From Datnioides undecimradiatus (lineage: Eukaryota > Chordata > Actinopteri > Lobotiformes > Datnioididae): a stretch of DNA of 64,000 nucleotides. Positions 24,234 through 37,860 of this stretch are shown in pieces. The translations under genes were made by a program, and so were the position numbers. The stretch is taken from assembly GCA_008933995.1 (NCBI GenBank), contig WARS01000090.1:3770425-3834424 (forward strand), given 5' to 3'. The first letter of the stretch is position 1, and each line of letters opens with the position of its first letter. The notes beneath the pieces were generated by a model. It was not told where the DNA came from. It did not search any database and worked only from the letters and a program-made list of their open reading frames with translations.

Positions 24234-26200
24234 TGTGGGGGCAGAGAGCTGGGACTGAGAGTGATTTGGTGGCGGTGAAAAGCACACAAGATAAGAATTA
24301 GAAGGCAATAGGACAGAAAATAGATGATAGTCAAGCAGAGATATGGAAAGGTAATGCAGAGCTGAGAACGGAAAATGATAGTCACAGCTGCTGAGCAGAC
24401 AGAAAGGGGAGAAAGTACGAGGAGCTACTGTAAGTTTTGCGAGCAGAAAAAAAAAAAAAAGTCAAAGAATCAGCTAATATATTAGCGTCGTAGAAAAATA
24501 ACTGGGTTTAAACTGAGACGCGGAGAGGAAACCGGGCTGAGTGAGAAAGAGGAAGCAAAGAGGAGCAGGGCCTGTGAACGTGAAAGGGCTCTTTGTTTCC
24601 CATAGTGCTCTGTTATGACGCCAGAGCCCAAACCATTCATTCTAAATGGCAGCGGCGGCCAGCCACTAAACACACACGCTCACACACACACACACACACA
24701 CACACACGTAACGTAGATGACAGAGCACAATCACACCTCTCTCCCATTCTCCCCGCTCTCATCTCTCAGCTCATCTTGTATCACTTTCAAACACGCTCCC
24801 CAAGCTGCTGCCAATTCAGACGCACGCGCGCGCACACACACGGGCGCACGCGCGCACATAATCAGCAGATAGTTCTCTTGGTGTGGTGAATATGCCTCCT
24901 CGTAGCCTTATCTATCTTATGCAACGCTGTGTAATAGTGTGACCATTATGGAGCAACCGCGGTGACGGCTGCACTGGGTTAGTGGGAGCAAAACTGGCAG
25001 CAATCCCTAATGTCTCCATCGCTTTGGCTTGGCCTATTTTCTCTCCTTTGTACTCCTTGCTGTCTCACAGTCCTTTAGCCGCTTGCTGTCATTAAAGACA
25101 GCAGCACTTACATGTATACTTGCTGTTACTGAAGTCAGAGGCACTTATCAGGAAAACAGTTTTAGTTCTTTGGTCTCATTTAAATAAGAGGCACTTTATA
25201 AGCCGCGCTTTTGAAGACGGTGGCTTATCGGCACTTATCTGCATAGGATTAGAGTGACGGAAGTTGTTGGATCAGAGCCGTATGAATGTTGCTATCATTA
25301 AGGGTACACTTGTGCAATTGCATGCAAAAATCGGCGAGGGTGTTAAACTTTTTTTTTTTTTTTTCTAACCAACTTCGCCGCGCACGTGCACGCGCGCACG
25401 AGTAGGAAGAAACACGGCGTCACGTGAAAACTTCAGAAGCTATAAGAGGATAGTTCGTAACACTTCCTGACCTGCTACCTCACTGCGTGCTCCCCGCTTT
25501 GGCTGTCAGATGTGGTTAATGAGAATCTCTCTACTCCCATAGACTGGTGTTCCTATGGAGAACAGCCTGCTGGGATACACACACTCATACATGTGCGCAC
25601 ACACAGACGCTTGCATAGGACCCGGAGAGCTTTGTCATCACACAGAGAGGGACCTGCTGGCCTATTGTAGATCAGCGTGGCACAGGGATCACCTCTTATC
25701 CCCCGCAAACACACAGCACACTGCGGGTAACTCAAAGCCACAAACAGACAGAGGGAGAGACACACACACACACACGCGCATGCGCTCCTCATCCAGTCTT
25801 AAGCCTTTGTAAGCACACATTTTTGCTTATTTCTCACATGTGCTTTCTCTTCAGCTCTCATTTTAATCACAGCCACCACCCCCCCCCCACACACACACAC
25901 ACACACACTCTCCCCTTTCCTCCATCTACCCCCTGTCTCTTTCATTTTCTCTCTCTCTCTCTTAATCCCCCTAACATCCATCTTGCTAATGCCCCCATCA
26001 TCCAAACACCGGCACCCCTCCCGTTTCTGTCACCGACCCCCCTCCCACCGGAGACGACTTCTCCGCGGCTTCTGCTCTCCCATTCAGCCTGGCTTGTCCC
26101 CATGTATTCATAGAGATCTCTGATGGAGTGGGGAGTCTTTGTCAGCGGGTCAGCCTCCAATAACCCCCCTCTGACCCCACAGTCTACTCGCACATTCGCT

Positions 26201-26217
26201 CACACACACACACAAAA

Positions 26218-26252
<35 letters not shown>

Positions 26253-26350
26253 GTCCTTCTCACTTGCCATATGGCATGGGCAATGAAGGGCCAACAAAAG
26301 AGAGCTAAAGAGGTGTCAGAGAGGTCCGTGTGTGTGTGTGTGTGTGTGTG
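26201..26350. repeat. Facing CA and GT microsatellites
   Basis: CA tracts at 26201-26214 and 26221-26249 are followed by a GT tract at 26328-26350. The arms are complementary within one strand, with a spacer of about 78 bp. Confidence 0.95.
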
Positions 26351-29300
26351 CGCTGCATCAAAAGAAGGCTAAGCAGCCAGCCATGGGGCAAGGTCCAATA
26401 GATGAAATTGATTTCTGTTTTTTTGGACGCGGAGAGAAGGAGGGAGGGGTCTTTCCACCTTTTCTTCCGCCGTCAAACTCATTGGCTCAATGAAGAGTAA
26501 TGAGAGGGGGCCCTGATTGGAGCACAATGGGGGCACACTTGATGGAGTGTCGAGCAATGCAGATCTGTCTCCATCACCGGAGCGGGTTTGTTGTTATGAC
26601 AACAATACCATCACCGCCGTCGTCACTGTGGCATCATCATCATTACAGTCTCCAGCAGCAGAGTGTCGTCATCAGCGTCCCCTCTTCTGTCGTCATTATT
26701 GCAGTTTGATGTGACAGAGCGGCGCCATCTTTCTTTAAAGCGGATGGTTGTTTACGAGCTTATAACTTCTTTTTTGTCTCATTTTTGTAGTTTTTACTAT
26801 AATTTCAGTGACTTTCAACAGCAAAGTGTTTTTTAATTGAATTTTGATTAAACTTTTATTCCAGCTCTCCATTAGTTCAGTCCAAGGGTGCCGCAAGATT
26901 TATGTTCATTTCTTAATTATTAATTTTCCGTGTTTGATCAAAAGCACAAATCTTCAAAACAATGGCCGATTAAACACTTACATCGGTGTATTAAAAGCCG
27001 AAAAAGGTCATCCCGCAGGTTTAGCATTCGTCTCACAGCGTCTAACTCGTGATGGTTAAAAGTGTTAAAATCGATGCAGCAGTGCCGGAGAGATCCTCAT
27101 TTTTATTCTGTGCGTTCGTCAACGTTTTGGCAAAGATTCAGTCGGCATGTTAGTTGCAGCTAATCTGGCCTTGAGCCTCTAGCCAGTTGTCGCTGCGAAA
27201 GGCTTTATAAAACTACTTTCACTTATTCAACAGTACTCTCCGCGAACTGTAAACAAACTTCAGTGTGTAGAATTAATACACAGCTGTGGCACAATTAAGA
27301 CGGATGACAACTCGGGATCGCTGCTCGTCATGGTGACGCCAGGCGATTTCCCGGCACCTGAGTTTTCACCGCGCGCAGCAGTGAGCGGAAAACAACTGCT
27401 GGAGCAGTGGTGGACGGATTTGTCACTGCAATCAGAGCTCAAACAAACGCTGATGCGCTCCAACCTCCAGCAGGCTGTGACAACCGAGGGAAGTAAAATT
27501 AAACTGTAGGGTGAAAAATGACTTTGCTTTTAGCTTTCCATTGTTCGGGGGAACCTCGCTATCCCACAGTTGAAAGCCTAGTCGGGAGGAAAAGCTGCCA
27601 AGTTCAAGAGAAACAAAACGCCTCTCTGTTTTATTTCCTGAGAACCTAAAAAGTAACCTAACGTTCTTTTGTGTAGAGATGAAGAAAGGCATTTAACCAA
27701 CTGGCACGCTTAATTTCCCATTATCGTTAGTTTAAGTTCAATATTTATCTACGGCTCTGCACAGCAACACAGCCTAAAACTGCTGCACAGAAGGGTGCCT
27801 TGAAAAAGAAAATCACTACAAAGGATGCTTTGGTTTGGAAAAGTTTGGGAACCGCTGCTTTAAGTCGTACCTTTCCTCCGTTCTCTGGAGGAAAAGTGTT
27901 TGTGTTTTGTTGCTCAGATAAACCAAATAAAAAAATAAAAAAAAACTGCCTGCACCACACCTACAGGAAAGGAAAGCGTGTATGTGTGCGAGTGTGTGTG
28001 TCCTCGCATATCTGTGTGTCCACAGCGGGGTGAGCCTCATGCCCTATTTCAGTCAGGCCTGATATGATCAGACGTCAGATCGTGAGCTCCTCGTCTCTCT
28101 CTGGCCCTTGGCGTTTCTGCTCGGAGGTGAGAAAAGGTCTAAACGCTGACATAGTGCAACACTGCCTTTGATACCCCGGCACCACAAAGATACAGATCCA
28201 CTGGAAACAAATCCAGTGGTTGAAACACAGACATCGGGTGATAATACGCTGAAAAGGAATGAGGAGGGAGGGAGGTCAAGTGGGCTTTGACAGCCTTCAT
28301 CTATGGAAACACTCTGCAAGGTACGTAAATACGTAAAGAGGACGCTTATGTATCGTCATTTTCAAGTGACGAGGAGCGGATGTTACTCAAGGCCAACAGT
28401 GTTACCGTTTGAAAAGGTCCATTGAAAAATGATCATTCATCAGAATGTTTCCTATTAGCTGCAGGTAAATATGGAGTACTTGGAAATATTAAAGCGGACG
28501 GACACTCGTCCTCCGCTGCTGCCTTTCTTGTCTTATAGCGTTCGCGATTTGCAGCCATTAGTGCATCGATTTGCAAATTTCAATGCTCGTTCTCGCTTTC
28601 CTCTGGCAACGGAGGGGGTGCAGGTCCGCGCGGCAGCTAAACGGGAGATCCTGATGCGTTTTCCACGTGCAAGCAGATGAGACAGGTGGACTAATTATCC
28701 ACAGGATGCATGCTTGGTAACAGATGTAGCGCTCTGATCATAGTAATATGGCAACTTTGATGACAACACACAGGTTTGAATAAACTGCGCCTTTCAGCAA
28801 TTACCACATGCCCACGGTCTGACCCCCAAGCAGTTTGGAGGGAGAACAACGAGACACTCTGCCAATCACACGTGTGCGCACGGACTCGCGCGCAAAGAAA
28901 GTGCGAACACAAACATGGAGTTATTGGCATACAGGGAAAGCCACAGCTCCGTATACAGCTATGGCTGAAATTTAATTGATACAGGGCTTATATGTAATGT
29001 GTTTTCATGGCAGCTCATTTGATTAGCTGGTGGTGACGCGGGCGCAGGATTTGAAGCTGTGTTGGGACGGAAATGTGAGGAAATGCGAGCTTCTTCCTCC
29101 AGCACCAGTGACACTTGGGGAGAAGAAGAAGAAGAAGAAGAAGAAAGAAATCGTATTATTTGTGAGGAATGGCAGACTTCAGATCAGCTCCATCCCCTTA
29201 GATACCCACTGCAGGGATTTCTCTTCCTCTTTCTTATACATTTCCCCACACATTATACTATTCATCTCCAAACATTTTATGTGAATTTTGAACAGTCTGT

Positions 29301-29795
29301 GATTAATAAGCAGCTTAACTCCCACACGCTTTGCTTAATTTCAAAGCACTCAGGTGAAAACAATAGGGGTGAAAAGAATAAAAATGGATAAATTAGACTT
29401 CTTACAATAAACAGAGCACTTGTTTGGCGGGCAAATACACACATCCTGTTCACATATCCCTCCTTTCTCACGCTGTTTCTCTTTGCTCATTCCCTTTTTC
29501 CCGACTCACTTAATTTAAACAATCATCTTCCTCAGAGCAATCCAATTTCGCTTTCACATATGTGCGACATCTATCAGGAGCTCCGGATAATTGTTAGCAC
29601 TTTGTGTTGAAATAGGGAAAGCCGACTGTTTAGCATTCCGCAGCGGCGACTGCGTAAAGATGGAGGTGCACACATATATGTGCACGCGCACATAGGCACA
29701 CACAAAACCCACAAATCACAGGTCTCATTTAGTTCCCTTTCTGTGTTTTAATTAGAGCCGAGGCAGGCTAATCACCTCCTTAGTAGACAGCATCA

Positions 29796-30250
29796 CTAAT
29801 GAGACAGAGAGGGAGGAGCTGGGAGGGAGGGAGGAGAGAGATACACATAATTGAGAGGAGCAAAAAAGAAGGATAGAGGAGGAGAAAGTGGCAGCGAATA
29901 AAGAAATAAGACATGAGAGGTTGTTAGGAGTAAGTAGATTAGATGGAAGGAAGCGGGGACGGGAGGGAGAGAGGGATGCATGTGCGATACAAAGAGGAGA
30001 GCGGAATCAAAAACTAAAGAGAGAGATGGAGAGGTGGGTGGATGAAATAAATAGGGACCGTGGAGAAAATGAAGCCTGAGTTGACAACAAACGGATCAAC
30101 TCCAAAAGAGACGGGTCTGGGGAGACGTAGAGAAGGAGAGAGGGGGAGAGAGAGAGAGAGAGAGAGAGGTGGACTTAGAGGAAGGAACACAAAACAAGAA
30201 AAGGAAACTTAGAGAGAGGATAGCGGAGTAGTGAGAGAGAAGCCTGAGAG
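29796..30250. repeat. Long purine-biased tract including a GA repeat
   Basis: The + strand is dominated by A and G for about 450 bp, with a perfect GA run at 30146-30168. It gives long chance open frames rich in Arg, Glu and Lys. There is no exon structure. Confidence 0.85.
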
Positions 30251-30309
30251 AAATAATGAGAGTTCCTTACCTCCCACAAAGCCAGCCATGTCTAGGCCCT
30301 AACACCCCC

Positions 30310-30311
<2 letters not shown>

Positions 30312-30344
<33 letters not shown>
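30312..30344. repeat. (CA)n microsatellite
   Basis: A perfect tract of about 16 units following a C run, directly before a CT-rich stretch. Confidence 0.97.
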
Positions 30345-30348
<4 letters not shown>

Positions 30349-32468
30349 CTCCCTCTCCTCCCTCCTGCCCTTCCCTCCCTCTCTGCGGCTGCTCCTTTCA
30401 TGCTGTCACACTGTGAGTATCTGAATAGCCTTTTATTATTCAACAGGCTGGGCAGGTCACGGGGTCATCGCACGGCCCGCCACCCTGCCACCAGCAAACA
30501 TCCAAACATACGCGCACGCTCGCAAACGTGGCCCCGCGCGCGTTCTCGAAGGCGAGAGGGGCTATTTGTCGTCGCAAACACACACAAAACTGTAAAATGG
30601 CGGCGCTCAAAGCTACACTAACTCCAGGCATGCCAAGTTGGCGACGTGTGACAGTCCCTGATGCATTCATTATAACACTTGTCCACCCCTTGTTAGCCTG
30701 CTATATCTATCTGTCCAATGCATCTGCAGCGCTGGGAGCTAGTACCCTGGAATTTTCCGAATGCGTGTGCCCATGTGGCTGCGCACGTGTGAAGGTATAT
30801 GTCTGTTTGTGTGTGACAGGAGGAAAACAGAGATAACAGTAGCCTGGTGGTATCAGCTCCATCTTATCTCCTACACAGCCAGAAGCAGGTATACAAGCTA
30901 ATTGGAAAGTGCCAGACACACAGTAGACTGGTGAAACACACGCTCACCTTTCCAGCGAGCGAGGCAGACGGGAGAATTGGCAGCTAGAGAGAGAAGAACA
31001 GAAACGGGGAGGGGAAAAAAAAAAAAAATTGATGGGAAAGACCAAAATGATATGGCAAAAATGAGACAAAGGGAAGAAGAAGTGGAGGAAGAGTGACAGA
31101 ACAAGAGGAAGAGATAGAGATGGAGATAAGAGACGGGGGGGGGATTGTAGGGACGACAGCAGAGCTCATAGATATCAACAAGACAAACGGTAACTAAGGC
31201 ACAGTTCAGTTCTGAAATACCACAGGTATTGTGCCTATTCTGTCTGTATTGTCAGCACCGAGCACGGGGAAAATAGGAAAAACAAATAGCGTCTCCGGCA
31301 TTACTCTACAGTATGTGGCTCTTTCCAGTCCGCTTGGTAATGAGTCACTCTGTCAAATCCCCGCTCAAATGTCAGGCCTGACGTATGTACGGCGCGACGG
31401 CCCGTCCCGTATAGCTTCCCTGTGATGTCTTTGCTGTAAACGCCGCGACCTGTTGGAGAAACAAGCGGCGCATATCACGCCCCGGGACAGTGGAGGCAAG
31501 CCAGCATGTTGGGGACGTACACGTACAGTGGATAACTTAGCCTGAGCCACTGCATGCATAGTTGTTAAAGGGAAATTCCAATAAATTTCAGCATATCTTT
31601 GGTCGTGTTAACTTTGGACTGCCTTCTGTCTTTGAGCCGCTGCAATGCGTACATTTCCCCACTGTGGGAGTATTATCTCATCTTATCTTGTGTTATAATC
31701 CAATCAATCTCAGATACTTATCTCTAAATCCAAATGCGCATAAGCACAGACAGTGTCCACCTGGAGAAGCCATGTTGGATTACTGCACAGGGATCTAGCC
31801 AATATCTCGCAGGCTTTGTCCTTCAGCTAATGTCACTTTCACTTTCGCCCCTTGTCATTTTAGCCTTGTAATCCCATGAAGGACAGGCCAGATGATTTGT
31901 CAGATTACAGCGGGTCATGGAAATACGATATAATCATCTTTAAGTGTTTGTTGCTGATGGGTTTCCTTTATAGTTGCGCTTTAAAGTGTTTTGTGCATTA
32001 TCTGCAAAAGCTCTCCTCGTCTCCCGGTCAATGAAGCTGGTTAGGAAACACTGAATAAAGCCGTTTCATGTTTAAATTCAGTGTTTCTCCAGTTTTTGGT
32101 GGACACAAAACGTCCCAGAGGGGCTGTGAGCTGAGCTGCCGCTAACATGTGCTCAGCTTGTTTAGCTGAGAAGTCAAGATCCGAAACCAATGGTGAATTT
32201 TTGTGGCCGATGGAATTACGTATCTCTCAAGATTTGCAAATTGATTCTGGGATAAGTACATAACTAAACAAGATGTAAAACATAGGTTTAGTCATTTTTA
32301 AACATTTTATTGCAGTATTCTTACATGTTTGTAGCCACCTTGGACGACAGTGTAACTGCACTAAAAATCAACCTCGCACATGTAAACAAACCAGCTAGAT
32401 GGCAAGTAAATTGAATCGCCTCCCGTCAAAATGTCTGGCACGTCTCTTCTGCACGATTCCACCAAAGA

Positions 32469-32494
32469 TTTATTTATTTATTTATTTATTTATT
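32469..32494. repeat. (TTTA)n tetranucleotide repeat
   Basis: Six uninterrupted units in otherwise non-repetitive sequence. Confidence 0.95.
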
Positions 32495-35400
32495 CTGCAA
32501 AGCCGGATTTCCATTTCTCTGTCTTTCAATCATATGAGTCATTCTGGTGCATCTCCTCAGAATAAATCATCAGACCCAGAGCCGACACAGGGCTAGAAGC
32601 AGGTGAGAAGTTGTGATAATGGTTATTGATTAGCGCACTGGCACACTGTGTCCTGTCTTGTTGTTATTACAGATGAAAGCCACCATCTCTCTGAGGGTGC
32701 CTCGTGTGCTCACTGAAGAGGAAGGTGTGGGAGAAAAGATGTTAAATGTGAGTTAGCTATAGCTATATATAAAAGCAATCAAGCGCGAACAGAGGCTGGT
32801 GTTAACGATGATGATAGCGCTCATGGGAATTCATTGGGCTATTTATGATAGATGTTTGTTTAGTTGGCGTTTAAAAGGGTGGACGTAGAGGGAATGATAA
32901 TCAACAAAATGCGCTCGCATCTATTAGGATTTCGATCGTAACCATGCGCTTGTTTCGTGTCTGCGCTCTTGGAGATCTCTGCCTCCTCTCCTCTCTTGCC
33001 TTTGATGAGGCCCGTGGGAGCGAGGGTTCGCACTTTGGCGGCGTGGTTTTTGTTTTTTTTCCCCCCCTTGTATCGGAGTTTGTCGAAACTAAAACCAATG
33101 AGCGAGCCTCCTCGCCGTTTGCTATTTGTGCGGCGCAGGAAAAAGCTCTGATGTGAATTAATTGCTTGTTAGCTGAGAGGAGCCAATAATAACAGCCTAG
33201 GCGTGATGCAGACTTGACAAGACTTGTGTGATGATTAGCGACGGTGATGAACATTTCATTTCCGACTATTCATGTGCTGCAAAGAATTTTTTTTTTAAGG
33301 CAGATTACAAATGAACCGACTGAAATTGCGTTTTTCGTTTTTTTCAGTTAGTGAACAAATTAATGCTTACTTTGCAGTTCACTGAGTTTCCTGCTACACC
33401 CCTAATCATTTTGCATATAAAATTATATAGCGTTTGACATTTACTTGATCTCCCCCTCTTTTTCTCCTCACGCAATATTGCAGTTTCAGACATAATTGCT
33501 GTCCAGGTTAATAAGCATGGATGATTAAACAGTTAAGTTTGTAAATGACAGGACGTGCGATCTCTTAGCAAAGTCTTCCGTATCTCTGTGAGAGTGATTG
33601 ACAGTAATCAGACAGAAACGTAGCGCGTGCACTGATATGCATACACTCAGGTGAGGCGACGAAACCAAATTAACCACAGTAGCGCTCATTTAATTGTCAA
33701 GAGAATGAGGAGTTAAATTGCCTAAAATTGGACGCGCTTCGTGAAATGCCATTTCTCCGTCAGTCTTTCGCTCTATCCGTCCATCACCTCTCGTTCAACT
33801 TTGCCACGTTCCGTCCGTTTTCCCTTTCTCGTCTGTCTTTCCAGTCATCCGCTGCGAGCGTTCCTCCCTCCTCCCCTCCCGCCGCTACTCGCTGCCTGCT
33901 GAGCTGATTGAACATTTGCTGTTCGCTGTTTGGATTCTGTCCCAAATCCCCTGCATAAACTTGAAACACCATGTTAAGCATTCCTCAATAGAGTCCAACA
34001 GCTTGTGAAATATGGGGCCAATTTGTTCATGTTTGTAACAACGCTGCATCCCGGCAAAGAAATGATTGTCTAAATCCACTTTATCTCCCTACTTTGTATA
34101 ACCTTTCCCAAGGTCTTTTTTTTTTCTTTCCTCCAAACCAAATCTGGGAGCTCAGGTGCGGCTAGGCTGGTGTATAACTAATAGATAGAACTCCAAACCC
34201 CGCGTGCACACACAGACACACACATACATGCGTGCAGCTAGGCGGACAAACACCTTTTCGAGCCTCCCTGCGCTCTCAAGGTTGTCACAAATCAATCCTG
34301 AGCTGTGTTTTCATTAAGCAAAGGTGAGAAGTGGAGTATGTGAATGAGAGTGGGAAAAGGTTTTAATCATAAGGATCTGAGGGGCCAGAAGGCACACCGG
34401 AGAAGTCACCATGTCTTCTTTGCTCCACTCCTACGCCTCTGCCTCCCACACTTCGTCTCTCCTCTGCAGACGCTTTCAATTCCTTCTTTGTTTCCCCTCG
34501 CCTCTAATTCCACACTCTCGACTCTAACCTCCTTCTCCCCACCCCTACCTTTTTAACTCCACCCTCCCTTTGAGCAGCTACGTTCTACACTCCTCGACCC
34601 TTCATCCCTTCTCCCTTCCACTTCTCCACATCCTCCTCCCTTCATCCAGGCTTTTATCGAGTCCCAACATATTTCAACTTTTGCCTCCACCTTTCCACGC
34701 TCCCGACGCTTCATCATCCCTCTCCCGCTTCTTTCCCTCGCTCCTTCAACCCTTTCCACTCCACTTTATCATGGCCCCCCATCCATCCCTCCATTCCACA
34801 GCTGCCAGCTCTCAGAACCTCAGGAATCGTAAATCTGGTGCAACCCCAGGAAGTGGGTCACCGGGGGACACTTAAACATGCAACACTCTAGTGAGGGCCT
34901 AACCCCTGCCAGAAAATCGCCTCATGCGTGCACGTGCACACACGCACGTGCACTTGAGCACACACACAGACAGGTTTTTATGGATGTCTGGGCTTTAAAC
35001 AGAGCAGCCTATGTATAGGTCTGTGTTATTACAGCTCATGCTCTTACCTCTAATCAATCCAAGTTGTTAGGATTTGTGTTCGGGAGGAACAACGGGGGCT
35101 TTGTGACACACAGACCAGGCAGTGCTGCAACACTTTCCCTGTGCCTGGTTTCCTCCTATATGAACCCACACCCATCAGAGTCTGATGTGTGCCAGCAAGT
35201 CTCTGGAGCAAGTTATGTTGTGTTTACACATGTGTGTGCGCCTGCATGTGTGTCCGCTCCAGGCATATCTGGTTCGAGTTTGGCTGCGTGCTCTGCGGCT
35301 GATGTCGCTATTTGTTCTACTTCTTTAACACACTGCTACTTACAAGCTAACATTTCCTAATTCAAACATGATGGGGAAAACGTGCACAAAAACTCTTTGA

Positions 35401-36553
35401 TTTTTTAATTTATTTTTTTTTTTTTGCATCGCGCGCATGATCTCGACCTCATTACAAGTTCTTAATCAAAACCATGCAGCCGAGAAAAAAAGCACAACTT
35501 TGTCTTTGCATCAATCAAAAGTGATTTGCTTGCCGTCTTAAGTGGCTCTAATGCAAATGTCCTGATACTGTTCACGCACGTTTGGCGACACGTTCAAAAA
35601 GCAGCTGTCACCGCGTGTCCAAATCAGATGCATCTCAGAAACGATGGCCGCCTTCGTGTGAAGAAGCTTGGCCAGTCCTCATTACCAGCCTGACACACAT
35701 GTTCTGTCGCACCAAATGGGGCCAATTCAGGTTGGATGCGGCACGTCTCCGAGAGAGTTCCTTTTCTAAAACACTAATCTCTGGACCACAAATTAGCTGT
35801 CAGTCATCAGCTTTAGACAGACATCGTACCAGGGAAAAGGCAGTCCCCAACAAATCAACAACATGTCAATCAAACGCACAAACACATGCTCGCAGACATC
35901 GACACAGCCATTGACACAAGGAGATACACATTCCCAGCAGTGAACACACGTGCGTGAACACACACAAACAGAGGCTGGTGGGTGTGTCTTACATGTGGTA
36001 GCATATTCTGCTTTGGACTAATAGGTCCGAACTCTGTTTTCTCCATTAATTCAAGGTGACTCCTGCAAAGAAACAGAGAAAGGATATGGAGCTGAGGGCT
36101 TTCAAGTGTCCTCCTAATTAATATACGTTTGCACTTTATTTTGCTTTGCTGAATTGCAATGTAATTTCATAAAGGCTCTCTTATCTCCAAAAAGAAGCCA
36201 TTAAAGAGTCAAGGAAATGTTTCTCAGCATCCAATACACACCCATGTTTCAAGATATTAGACAGCGTCTTGATAGGTTGCAGAGTTTAACGGCATTGAAA
36301 CATCACTAAATGAAAAGCACATTTCCACTTCAAGCAAGAAATTCATAACCTGCAAGCAGCTACTGGGTGACAGCAGGGACATGACCAAAAGCTGAGGTTC
36401 TTGTCAGATACTAAGAATGTCATAACACGTGTTATTACAAACATTAAATAATATATTATACGACGATTTGAGAAGCAAGATAATTTGCTTTTTGGGGAAA
36501 GAGTTAGGTGAGCAGGCTGGCTCTCCACAATAAATGATGCTAAGTGCTAGAGA

Positions 36554-36640
36554 TGGTTAGCTTAGCTTGGCATAAGAACTGGAAATGTCTGTACAGTAAA
36601 TACAAAGCCACAGCCAACAACTGGTGGGCTTAGCTCACTG
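36554..36640 (+). repeat. Interspersed repeat, GGAAATACGCTTATT family, fragment C, rearranged
   Basis: GGTTAGCTTAGCTTGGCATA..GAACTGGAAA is followed by TGTCTGTACAGTAAATACAA and AGCCACAGCC. In the family order I remember, the CTGTACRGTAAATA block comes before the GTTAGCTTAGC block, so this copy looks permuted or duplicated. Confidence 0.5.
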
Positions 36641-37817
36641 GAAGCATGGATATATGGGCAGAAAACTGGCCCACCAGCCTCTCTGAGGATCATTACTGAA
36701 AGTCCTATGTTTCATTTCTTTAATAGTACAAAAAATGGGTCTTTATTATTACATGTGTAAAGCTGAGCCTTACTTACAGCGACAGAGAAAGAGAGAAAGG
36801 GGTGTTCAGTCGTGAGTGCTGTGGTGCTGATTGCTTGTGAAGCCTTTGTGTTTCTCTGTGCCATGTCTTGGTGGGGCAAAGCACCTCGCTGTCACTGCCA
36901 TTCAGTCAGATAAAGTGTGTAAGTGCGTGTGCCTGTGTACACGTAAAGTAGAGCTAGGTATGAATCAGAGGGAGAAAATGAGGCCAAGGAAAGAATGACT
37001 GGATGATTAGACACCCAAACTGCTCCTTCATGTCAAGCAAACAAATGCAAGAGTCACCGTCCCCAAAAGCAACAATGGAAGATAGATAAAATAGCCTAGA
37101 ATGGAATAGAATAGAATGGGATGGAATAGGAGTTTCTCATTTGATTTGACAACACATAAAAAGGCCAGTTCTAATGGGGAAATGTAACTGCCCTAACTGA
37201 AAGGGAAGCACTGGCAGTGGCACGGGCTTCGAGTCACCACGGGCTTCAAGAGGTGAATAGAATAGAATAGCAAATGCATTGGTCAACCATACAGTATGCC
37301 CATGCCAGAGTTAAAATGACACTTTGTACTGGTCTTGCAGAGGAAAGGTATGAATATTTTATACACCTCTCCTTCCACATAAGTCAGTAAAGTCTGTAAA
37401 AAATAAATAAATAAATAAAATAATAACAGTCTGTTCTTTTCATTGGGTGCTGGGCTGAGGGACTGGCAGAGCAGTGCAGTAATGCGCCCACTTTAAAGGT
37501 GACCAGACACATTCCTTCTTTGCCCCATGGTTCTGCCCGGCCTATAAATTTGTCGCCCAACTGTTGACATCGCTTGCAATATGCTGCGCTTAAGAGTGCG
37601 ATCACCGCATGCACGGTGAGCAAGAACAAGGCGGTGCGCTCCTTCTTGTCTGCTCGCACAGATACACACATGCACACAATGGTGACCAACGAGTCATAAA
37701 GTAATAAAGCTCTATGGACCCCTAATGAAAGCGAAGACTGGGGTGGGTGGGGTGGGGGGGGTCGAGGGGGAGAAGAGACTCGAATGAATAACAATGATTG
37801 CTGTGATGGGGGTGGTA

Positions 37818-37860
<43 letters not shown>

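Larger units (their letters stand above)
21906..29795. other. Non-coding; many microsatellites, no gene recognised
   Basis: Simple repeats are GT (23343-23363), GGT (24205-24233), CA (24681-24707), C then AC (25879-25908), CA (26201-26249), GT (26328-26350) and GAA (29121-29145). CpG-containing alternating tracts occur at 24819-24858 and 25377-25400. The interval 25080-25300 has recurrent GCACTTA words. The interval 26900-28700 is largely unique sequence. No reading frame has a family signature. Confidence 0.6.
30251..36553. other. Non-coding; no gene recognised
   Basis: It contains a CA tract (30312-30344), a second purine-rich patch (30985-31140), (TTTA)n at 32469-32494, and a C/T-rich block at about 34430-34800. 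The latter produces chance Pro/Ser frames on + and Arg/Glu frames on -. The stretch 33150-33760 is unique-looking, AT-biased sequence with several TAAT cores and would be a reasonable place to look for conserved non-coding elements. Confidence 0.6.

Noticed and set aside
23793..24308. 171-codon minus-strand frame rich in His, Ser and Pro
   Set aside because: The length comes from the GGT repeat and CA-rich DNA, which lack stops on that strand. There is no domain or splice context.
27745..27860. TTTGGGAACCGCTGCTTTA resembling an end of a hAT-type element
   Set aside because: I could not find the opposite terminus or an 8-bp target duplication.
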